Source of the DNA: Beijerinckiaceae bacterium
GTDB lineage: Bacteria > Pseudomonadota > Alphaproteobacteria > Rhizobiales > Beijerinckiaceae
Direction: 5' to 3'
Assembly (NCBI GenBank): GCA_027311205.1
Contig: DAICZI010000041.1
Location: 1 to 9,569 of the forward strand
Length of the DNA stretch: 9,569 nt
Part shown: piece by piece, positions 1 to 4,733 of the stretch
Layout: the number at the start of each line of letters is the position of its first letter
Position numbering within the stretch: the stretch's first letter is position 1
Notes under the pieces: generated by a model
Seen by the model: the letters and a program-made list of their open reading frames with translations, nothing else
The model's database searches: none
What the model was told of the DNA's origin: nothing
Made by a program: the position numbers and the translations under genes

Positions 1-216
1 GTGAAGCGGCTGCGCGTCACCGATCGAGCGCACCTGGTTGTCCTCCTACCACGCCAGAAAGGCCGCCACGGCGCGGCGGGAGGCGCGGCGCGTGTGCGGG
101 TTGCGGATATCGGTAGTGAAGAATTCAGGGAAGCGGAAGGCGGTCTTCTCGCCACCTACCGCGATGGCTGCGGGAATGCGAGCGGCAAGAATGGGCGCGA
201 ACTGGTTCAAGAGCAC
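1..216 (-). pseudogene. Tyrosine recombinase (phage-type integrase), N-terminal fragment with in-frame stop; runs off window
   Basis: Reading the minus strand from a GTG at 216 gives 56 codons. They contain the segment FRFPEFFTTDIRNPHTRRAS followed by RAVAAFLAW, which is the typical N-terminal SAM-like core-binding region of tyrosine recombinases (pattern: F-x-IRNPxTRRAY-x2-A-x2-F-x-W). The frame is closed by a TAG at 48-46. The 15 codons after it, up to the window edge, read EDNQVRSIGDAQPLH, which is the normal continuation of this domain. So the stop looks like a nonsense mutation inside an otherwise collinear gene. The catalytic domain (R...HxxR...Y) would lie outside the window and cannot be judged. 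The GTG overlaps the end of the upstream ParB-like gene by 10 bases, so the two were probably cotranscribed. The family call rests on remembered family patterns. A sequencing error at the TAG is the main alternative. Confidence 0.62.
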
Positions 217-605
217 ACCCCACGCGTTGTTGCTGGCACGGACTCAAAGCCAGCCGCGATCGACGCGTAAAAGCGGTGGACACCGTCGAGAACACGATAC
301 TTGAAAGGCTGACCGGAAATATCAGTCAGCTTGGGCAGGATAAGAATTTTGATCGGCGGAAGCTCCGCGTCAGCGACGAAGCCTTCTAAGATAAACGCGA
401 AACGCGCACGATCAAAACCATGCCAATCTAGTGGCGTGGATGCAAGCCTGAACGGTGGCTCGATATCGTCGAGGGCGAACACCTCGGCCCCTGAAGACCT
501 GTAAGCCGGGCCTCGACGGGTGAAGTCAGACATTCCTGCCTCGGTCCACCACGCGTCGGGGATTTCAAATTCAGCCGGATATCGAGGGTATGGAAACCGC
601 ATCAT
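207..605 (-). CDS. ParB/sulfiredoxin-like N-terminal-domain protein
   Basis: This 132-residue protein has, near its C-terminus (about 103-115), the stretch YRVLDGVHRFYAS, followed by AAGFESVP. That is the DGxHRxxA-type motif of ParB/Srx-like (ParB nuclease) domains, in which the His-Arg pair lies in the nucleotide/phosphate-binding site. The middle has a hydrophobic strand preceded by ELPPIKILILPKL, which fits the 'x-PPIxV' strand of the fold. There is no helix-turn-helix or dimerisation domain, so it is not a chromosome-partitioning ParB. Small single-domain proteins of this kind occur on mobile elements, with roles mostly unknown. Its first ATG overlaps the stop of the upstream gene as ATGA, and a second in-frame ATG follows directly at 602. 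This suggests translational coupling. The integrase fragment overlaps its 3' end. The domain call is fairly sure; the function is not known. Confidence 0.72.
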   Translation of the reverse strand: MMRFPYPRYPAEFEIPDAWWTEAGMSDFTRRGPAYRSSGAEVFALDDIEPPFRLASTPLDWHGFDRARFAFILEGFVADAELPPIKILILPKLTDISGQPFKYRVLDGVHRFYASIAAGFESVPATTRGVCS

Positions 606-1003
606 TGTCCCCTAGGATGGCTCAAAGATGCGTAACCAAGAGCCTTTAGAAGTCGCCCATAGTCGCCCGGATCGTATGGAAATTCATGCACTTCGCGGCA
701 AGGTCGGGGCATTGGCCTAGGATCATGACGGCTTAGCTGGAACATTGTCTGGACCAATTGCAGGTCTGCTTGATCTGAAATGATGATGTGGATGAGCGAC
801 GCCTTTTGTTGCCTTTCGGAGCGGATCGCCCAATCGCCCTTCAGCACGCGCGCGACAGCTTCGACGACTGCCGCATACGGAGTCGGAATTTGCCGACCAT
901 CGGCCGCAAGAGAGACGCGGGGGGCTCTCCACGCAAACCCGCAGACAACGCAAATAGCCTGCGGATGCTTCACAACGAATCTATTCCAAGTCATCTTCCC
1001 CAT
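602..1003 (-). CDS. Hypothetical protein with Cys-x2-Cys pair, first gene of accessory two-gene unit
   Basis: I do not recognise this 133-residue protein. It is soluble, with no signal peptide or membrane segment. It has a Cys-x2-Cys pair (residues 18 and 21, in CVVCGFAWRAPR), which could bind a metal together with Cys102 or nearby histidines. A predicted helix with KASLIHIIISDQAD follows in the middle, and a region rich in Pro, Arg and His precedes the C-terminal helix. The start at 1003 is well supported: GGAGGA lies 8 bases upstream. The stop overlaps the start of the ParB-like gene by four bases (ATGA), so the pair forms an operon. A palindrome lies in the putative promoter just upstream. 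The tight coupling suggests the two products act in one process, but no role can be given. Confidence 0.7.
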   Translation of the reverse strand: MGKMTWNRFVVKHPQAICVVCGFAWRAPRVSLAADGRQIPTPYAAVVEAVARVLKGDWAIRSERQQKASLIHIIISDQADLQLVQTMFQLSRHDPRPMPRPCREVHEFPYDPGDYGRLLKALGYASLSHPRGQ

Positions 1004-1012
1004 TTTACGCTT

Positions 1013-1017
1013 CCTCC
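1013..1017 (-). promoter_or_regulatory. Strong ribosome binding site of the accessory minus-strand operon
   Basis: The minus strand reads GGAGG here, extending to GGAGGA, with 8 bases from that six-base form to the ATG at 1003. This is the strongest Shine-Dalgarno match seen in the window. It fixes the start of the 133-residue hypothetical protein. Confidence 0.7.
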
Positions 1018-1026
1018 ATTCGTATA

Positions 1027-1042
1027 TGATAAGATATTATCA
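1027..1042. promoter_or_regulatory. Operator-like palindrome over a putative -10 element
   Basis: The site TGATAAGATATTATCA has perfect six-base arms (TGATAA/TTATCA) around GATA, with 14 of 16 positions symmetric. It lies 24 bases upstream of the ATG at 1003. On the minus strand it contains GATAAT, a close match to a -10 box, so a protein bound here would block transcription of the accessory operon. It also lies 61 bases before the plus-strand antitoxin gene, so it could act on both divergent genes. It stands out as AT-rich in GC-rich surroundings. No good -35 box was found, so the promoter assignment is tentative; the symmetry itself is plain. Confidence 0.45.
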
Positions 1043-1094
1043 AACATGATCCCACGCCGGAAGCGCGTTGAAATTTCCGGCTTCGTATGCTGTT

Positions 1095-1108
1095 GTCATA
1101 CACATGAC
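1095..1108. promoter_or_regulatory. Inverted repeat spanning the antitoxin start codon
   Basis: GTCAT (1095-1099) and ATGAC (1104-1108) form perfect five-base arms around ACAC, with the ATG start codon inside the right arm. Ribbon-helix-helix antitoxins commonly bind palindromes in their own promoter region, so this is a candidate autoregulatory site. The arms are short and could arise by chance. Confidence 0.3.
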
Positions 1109-1382
1109 GAACCCCTCACACACAACCTCGGTTCTGAGCGTTCGGGTCAATCCCGACGAGCGGGCCATCCTCGAAGCGGCTGCCGAACAGGCTCACACCA
1201 GCCTGAGCGAGTTCGTGCGCCGTAAGGCCCTCGAATCGGCCGAAGCCGAAGTCCTCAACCGGACGCTCGTCACCATACCGGCCAGGGACTGGGAAGCCTT
1301 CGAGGCCTGGCTCGACCGCCCCGCCGAGACGATCCCCGCGCTCGCCGAACTCGCGCGCCGAACCCCCTCCTGGGAGCGATGA
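1104..1382 (+). CDS. DUF1778-type (TacA-like) ribbon-helix-helix antitoxin
   Basis: This 92-residue protein has the layout of DUF1778 antitoxins. A short N-terminal strand with SVRVNPDERAIL is followed by two helices (EAAAEQAHTSLSEFVRRKAL), which form the ribbon-helix-helix DNA-binding domain. A helical linker follows, and then a C-terminal arm with W-x2-F-x2-WLDRP and P-x-L-x2-L that in the family wraps around and neutralises a GNAT acetyltransferase toxin. The ATG at 1104 is chosen because residues from there match the usual family start. An upstream in-frame TTG at 1068 would add 12 residues with no family match. No clear Shine-Dalgarno sequence precedes it, and the start codon sits in a small inverted repeat (1095-1108) that could be an autoregulatory operator. 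The expected downstream toxin gene is missing. It is convergent with the tfoX-like gene. Confidence 0.8.
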   Translation: MTNPSHTTSVLSVRVNPDERAILEAAAEQAHTSLSEFVRRKALESAEAEVLNRTLVTIPARDWEAFEAWLDRPAETIPALAELARRTPSWER

Positions 1383-1465
1383 CCAGGCCGCGCCATGTAG
1401 GCACGCATGGTCGACGTGCAGCGGCGTTTCGCACCTGCCTTATGCAGGGACGGCGTGGGATTTAG

Positions 1466-1487
1466 CCAGGTTTCATCACAAACCCGG
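1466..1487 (-). terminator. Hairpin between convergent genes, possible end of the suf transcript
   Basis: On the minus strand CCGGGTTT and AAACCTGG can pair over eight positions, including one G-U wobble, around a six-base loop. It begins 25 bases after the stop of the TfoX-domain gene, where the suf transcript would be expected to end. The plus-strand version has an A-C mismatch at the wobble position. Neither strand has a T-run after the stem, so it is not a classical intrinsic terminator. Confidence 0.33.
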
Positions 1488-1511
1488 ACGTTTCACCCCA
1501 AAAACAGCACC

Positions 1512-1910
1512 CTAAACCTGCGGCATCGACCGGCGCGAGTCGCCCTTGCGCTTGGCTGCGCCGCTCTTGCGCGGTGCTTTCGCGCCCTTGGCTGCAGCGG
1601 CGCGGCGGGCGGCGGCCAGCGCTACGTGGCACCACGACACCAGCTCATCCTCGTCATCGAGCGCTGATTCGGGCAAAGTCCAATAAGGCATGGATCCCTT
1701 GTGGCCGTTGGCGCGCTCGTAAACCCAGGGACGGCTGCCCGCCGCCTCATAACGCGGCCCAGCTTCGGCATCGCCGCGGATCCTGATGTCGCCGCGCAAT
1801 TCGACGGCAAAACACAGCCCGTCGGCATAGACGCCATGGCCGCTGAACAGGCGCTTGATCTCGACCGCACCAAAAGGCGCGAACATCTCGCGCAGTCCCT
1901 CGGCGTCCAT
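1512..1910 (-). CDS. TfoX N-terminal-domain protein
   Basis: This 132-residue protein carries a single TfoX/Sxy N-terminal domain (about residues 1-102). Markers are KRLFSGHGVYADGLCFAVE (19-37), an FxGxG-Y/V-x-DGxxFA pattern, and PYWTLPESALDD with a following helix (75-102). The last 30 residues are a low-complexity tail rich in Ala, Lys and Arg, possibly nucleic-acid-binding or simply disordered. The separate C-terminal TfoX domain of gammaproteobacterial competence regulators is absent, so a role in competence should not be assumed; the function of these short proteins is unclear. The ATG at 1910 is four bases after the sufA stop, with only a weak AGG upstream, so translation probably depends on readthrough from sufA. 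It is the last gene of the minus-strand operon. Confidence 0.8.
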   Translation of the reverse strand: MDAEGLREMFAPFGAVEIKRLFSGHGVYADGLCFAVELRGDIRIRGDAEAGPRYEAAGSRPWVYERANGHKGSMPYWTLPESALDDEDELVSWCHVALAAARRAAAAKGAKAPRKSGAAKRKGDSRRSMPQV

Positions 1911-1914
1911 GGGC

Positions 1915-2295
1915 CTAATGCGCGGCGGTGACGGCTTCGGGCGAGGCCGGCGTGATCGTCACGCTCTCGCCGCACCCGCAGGCTGCCGTCTGATTGGGAT
2001 TGTTGAAGGTGAAGCCGGATGAAAGCTTGCTCTCCTGATAATCCATCTGCGTGCCGAGCAAAAACAGAATCGCCTTGGGGTCGATCAGCACCTTGACGCC
2101 CTGATCCTCGACCACTTCGTCGTGCGGTTGCACCTCGCGCGCCATCTCCATGGTATAGGACATGCCCGCGCAGCCGCCATTTTTTACGCCGACGCGCAAC
2201 CCAACCAGGGGCTGGTCACTCGCAGCCATGATTTCGCGCACGCGGGCGGCAGCCGCCTCGGTGAGGGACATCATTTTGAAACGGGAAGTGGCCAT
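1915..2295 (-). CDS. sufA: SufA/HesB-family A-type Fe-S cluster carrier
   Basis: This 126-residue A-type carrier accepts Fe-S clusters from the SufBCD scaffold and passes them to apoproteins in the cytoplasm. The three cluster-ligand cysteines are present: Cys42 (GGCAGMSY) and the C-terminal pair Cys106 and Cys108 (ACGCGES). The family signature GLRVGVKNGGCAGMSY and the 'GFTFNNPN' stretch are also intact. An in-frame ATG nine codons upstream (2322) exists, but the start at 2295 has a clear AGGAG six bases ahead and matches the usual protein start (MATSRFKMMSLTEAAA). About 84 bases separate it from the preceding gene, the largest gap in the operon after the one before sufB. This, with its own good ribosome binding site, suggests more independent translation. 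Confidence 0.94.
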   Translation of the reverse strand: MATSRFKMMSLTEAAAARVREIMAASDQPLVGLRVGVKNGGCAGMSYTMEMAREVQPHDEVVEDQGVKVLIDPKAILFLLGTQMDYQESKLSSGFTFNNPNQTAACGCGESVTITPASPEAVTAAH

Positions 2296-2301
2296 GTATT
2301 G

Positions 2302-2306
2302 CTCCT
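2302..2306 (-). promoter_or_regulatory. Ribosome binding site fixing the sufA start
   Basis: The minus strand has AGGAG six bases before the ATG at 2295. This decides the sufA start over the in-frame ATG at 2322, which would add nine residues (MPQIQQEQY) not expected in the family. Confidence 0.65.
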
Positions 2307-2379
2307 GCTGTATCTGCGGCAAGGCCGCTCAACTTGGTTGTCATGTAGGTACGCGTCTTCAATATTCCCAGAGACAGGT

Positions 2380-3090
2380 TTATTTTCGCCGATAATCTCC
2401 GGTAAAACTCACATTGTTGCCGCCGCAATTGTGGTTGTCCTCCACCAGGAGGAATTCCCCCAGCCGCCGCATCCGAATGCGGCAGGCGTATTGATCGCCC
2501 TTGTCATAGGCCAAAGTTCTGGAACCACTGTCGGTAAAGGACAGCGTGTCGCCTTCTGGCCGCAGCGTGGCCTTGAACGAGCCTGCGTTGACGCCGCCGC
2601 TTTTGACCCGTTCGGGATCCAGGGCGCCAAATGTGGCGTCGCCATGCAAATCAATCGTGCCTTTTTGTTTGCCAGCCTTGATCGTGATCGCCTGCTCGAC
2701 ATTGCCTTGCCAGGAACCGACAAACGATTCTGGCTTGGTGACAGGTGCCGTGACCACGAATGCGGTCGGCAGCCAGCCGGCGCGCACCAGGCCCTTGGCA
2801 TTGACATATTCAGCGCAGGAAAAGTCACCGGCACTGGCACTGACCAGCACCTGGTCGCCGCCAACGAGATAATCCTTGCGCTGGCAAATGGCCTCCCCGG
2901 CGGCCGGGCAGCCATTCTGCTCGGACGCGCCTTTGACGAAATGAACCCGCTCGCCCTTCCTGATGGACGCCAGCGAGATTTTTGTTGCAGGGGCGAGGTC
3001 GCTCCACCCAGAGCAGTCGCCAGTGGCGGCCCTTGCGGCGACGGGCAGGAAGCAAAGCGCCAGCCCGAGGCGGATCACAGGTGTTGCCAT
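2380..3090 (-). CDS. Exported cysteine-rich protein with SH3-like N-terminal part, unknown function
   Basis: From the ATG at 3090 this is a 236-residue protein with a Sec signal peptide: a short basic start, the hydrophobic run LGLALCFLPVAARA, then probable cleavage before ATGDC. Residues about 26-114 resemble a bacterial SH3-like domain, ending with the DQVLVSAS...CAEYVNAKG...GWLP pattern that is typical of such domains. The C-terminal part (about 122-236) starts FVGSWQG and ends with CGGNNVSFTGDYRR, suggesting a small beta-barrel or lipocalin-like fold. The mature protein has six cysteines, four in the first part and two in the second, consistent with disulfides in the periplasm. Two GTG codons precede the ATG, but only the ATG gives the TGATG overlap with the upstream stop. 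An exported protein inside a cytosolic Fe-S assembly operon is unexpected. I do not recognise a specific family. Confidence 0.78.
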   Translation of the reverse strand: MATPVIRLGLALCFLPVAARAATGDCSGWSDLAPATKISLASIRKGERVHFVKGASEQNGCPAAGEAICQRKDYLVGGDQVLVSASAGDFSCAEYVNAKGLVRAGWLPTAFVVTAPVTKPESFVGSWQGNVEQAITIKAGKQKGTIDLHGDATFGALDPERVKSGGVNAGSFKATLRPEGDTLSFTDSGSRTLAYDKGDQYACRIRMRRLGEFLLVEDNHNCGGNNVSFTGDYRRK

Positions 3091-3479
3091 CACCACATGT
3101 CCAGCGCCACGCGCGCTTCATCCGACATCCGGCTCTGATCCCACGGCGGATCAAACACCATGGAGACTTTCGCGCCGGACACGCCGGGCACCGCCGATAC
3201 TGCAGTCTCGACCCAGGTTGGCATTTCCCCGGCCACCGGGCAGGCGGGTGCGGTCAGCGTCATGTCGATCAGCACCATTTTGCTGTCATCGACCTCGACT
3301 TTGTAAATCAGGCCAAGTTCGTAGATATCGACCGGAATCTCCGGATCAAACACAGTCTTGAGCGCCGCGATGATATCATCGGTAAGGCGGTCAATTTCGG
3401 CGGGCGCCAAGGCCCCGTCCAGCGCCATTTCCGGGCGGTTGGGTTGCTGTTCCGGCTCGATATGTGGGTGCTCGTTCAC
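3090..3479 (-). CDS. sufT: SUF-system DUF59/MIP18-family Fe-S assembly protein (PaaD-like, SufT group)
   Basis: This 129-residue protein belongs to the MIP18/DUF59 family found at the end of SUF operons, implicated in Fe-S protein maturation. Family marks are DPEIPVDIYELGLIY (45-59), the TLTAPACPVA stretch with the conserved Cys80, and the C-terminal FDPPWDQSRMSDEAR followed by ALDMW. The first 25 residues are a polar, Pro- and Gln-rich extension. The start is a GTG at 3479 with AAGGA eight bases upstream. The AAGGA follows directly on the TG of the sufS TGA stop (TGAAGGA), so the site uses the stop's A. No ATG exists ahead of residue 18. The gap to sufS is 12 bases, and the stop overlaps the next gene as TGATG. 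The symbol sufT is used loosely for this family; the exact biochemical step is not settled. Confidence 0.9.
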   Translation of the reverse strand: MNEHPHIEPEQQPNRPEMALDGALAPAEIDRLTDDIIAALKTVFDPEIPVDIYELGLIYKVEVDDSKMVLIDMTLTAPACPVAGEMPTWVETAVSAVPGVSGAKVSMVFDPPWDQSRMSDEARVALDMW

Positions 3480-3491
3480 GCTTTTGATCCT

Positions 3492-4733
3492 TCAGGCAAA
3501 CAGGCGCTCGGCCTTGATCAGCGCTTCAGCCAGCGCATCAACTTCCGCAAAAGTATTATACATCGCAAATGAGGCGCGGCAGGTCGAAGTCACGCCATAA
3601 TGCGTCAAAAGCGGCTGGGCGCAATGGGTGCCGGCACGCACCGCAACACCGGCCCGGTCAATCACCGTGGCAATGTCGTGGGCGTGAATACCCTTGATGT
3701 CAAAAGACAAAATCGGCCCCTTGCCTGGCGCATGCCCAAAAATCCGCAAGCTGTTCATCCGCGACAGCCGTTCATGCGCATAGGCCGACAGCGCCGCCTC
3801 ATGGGCGTTGATGCGGGCGCGCCCGACGCTCTCCATGTAATCCAGCGCCGCGCCAAGGCCGATGGCCTGCACGATCGGCGGCGTCCCGGCCTCTAAGCGG
3901 TGCGGCGGCGCATTATAGGTGACAGTGTCGCGCGTCACCTCATTGATCATTTCGCCACCCCCCAAAAATGGCGGCAGCGCCTCCAGCAGGTGCTTCTTGC
4001 CATAAAGCACGCCGATACCGGTCGGCCCATAGACCTTGTGGCCGGTGAAGACATAGAAATCGGCATCCATGGCACGAACGTCGGTTTCAAGATGCACCGC
4101 GCCCTGCGAGCCATCAACCAGCACGCGAACGCCATGGGCATGGCTGGCGGCAATAATATCATGGATCGGCGTCACCGTGCCGAGCACATTCGACATGTGC
4201 GTCACCGCGACAATTTTGGTGCGCGGCGAGAAAGCCTGCTCGAAGCTTGCAAAATCAAACGAGCCGTCCTCGGTGACGCCGACCCATTTAATCACTGCGC
4301 CCTTGTGTTCGCGCAGATAATGCCATGGCACAATGTTGGAATGGTGCTCCATCAGCGACAGGATAATCTCATCGCCAGCCTCAATATGCGCAAGGCCAAA
4401 GCTCGCCGCGACCAGATTGAGCGCGGCGGTGGCCGACGAGGTGAAAATGATCTCGTCGGTGGAGGCGGCATTCAGAAACGCCCGCACCTTTTCGCGCGCC
4501 ACTTCATAGCCTTCGGTTGCGGCATTGGCGAGGTAATGCAGGCCGCGATGCACATTGGCATATTCATGCTCATAGACCTGGCGCATCCGGTTCAGCACGA
4601 CCAGCGGTTTTTGTGCCGAGGCGGCATTGTCGAGATAGACCAAAGGCTTCCCGTAGGGCTTTTCGTTCAGGATCGGGAAATCCCGGCGGATGGCCTCGAC
4701 ATCATAGTCCGTGCGCGTGCTCATGATATTCAT
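3492..4733 (-). CDS. sufS: SufS class II cysteine desulfurase
   Basis: This 413-residue PLP enzyme converts L-cysteine to L-alanine and leaves a persulfide on its active-site cysteine, supplying sulfur to the SufBCD scaffold. Lys233 in FYVFTGHKVYGPTG is the PLP-binding lysine. Cys371 in VRAGTHCAQPLL is the catalytic cysteine in the short loop typical of class II enzymes. The PLP-contacting YLDNAASAQKP, MEHHSNIVPW and VDGSQ motifs and the C-terminal CRASFAMYNT are intact. The class II partner SufE or SufU is not in the window. The ATG at 4733 has GGAGG nine bases upstream and overlaps the sufD stop by one base. Positions 99 and 103 (FTSSATAALNLVA) carry Ser and Ala where E. coli SufS has Arg92 and Glu96. 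The family call is secure. Confidence 0.96.
   Translation of the reverse strand: MNIMSTRTDYDVEAIRRDFPILNEKPYGKPLVYLDNAASAQKPLVVLNRMRQVYEHEYANVHRGLHYLANAATEGYEVAREKVRAFLNAASTDEIIFTSSATAALNLVAASFGLAHIEAGDEIILSLMEHHSNIVPWHYLREHKGAVIKWVGVTEDGSFDFASFEQAFSPRTKIVAVTHMSNVLGTVTPIHDIIAASHAHGVRVLVDGSQGAVHLETDVRAMDADFYVFTGHKVYGPTGIGVLYGKKHLLEALPPFLGGGEMINEVTRDTVTYNAPPHRLEAGTPPIVQAIGLGAALDYMESVGRARINAHEAALSAYAHERLSRMNSLRIFGHAPGKGPILSFDIKGIHAHDIATVIDRAGVAVRAGTHCAQPLLTHYGVTSTCRASFAMYNTFAEVDALAEALIKAERLFA

Noticed and set aside
38..304. Two overlapping plus-strand frames (1-270 and 38-304)
   Set aside because: The minus strand carries an integrase-like reading frame and the ParB-like gene here, both with family motifs; the plus-strand frames have none.
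1434..1448. Small hairpin CCTGC-CTTAT-GCAGG downstream of the antitoxin gene
   Set aside because: The stem has only five pairs and no T-run follows, so it is not a convincing terminator.
1379..1465. 28-codon frame after the antitoxin as a true gene
   Set aside because: It is very short, shows no GNAT toxin motif and no coding signal beyond the ATGA overlap. It is reported only as a possible remnant.
2317..2329. Short inverted repeat GCGGC-CTT-GCCGC (minus strand) in the gap before sufA
   Set aside because: Five-base stem with a three-base loop and no T-tract; likely chance in GC-rich DNA, though it lies in the longest gap after the exported-protein gene.
2122..3138. Open frame of 338 codons on the plus strand
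   Set aside because: It crosses three minus-strand genes (sufA, the exported protein and the end of the MIP18 gene), and shows no recognisable domain. It is an antisense shadow.
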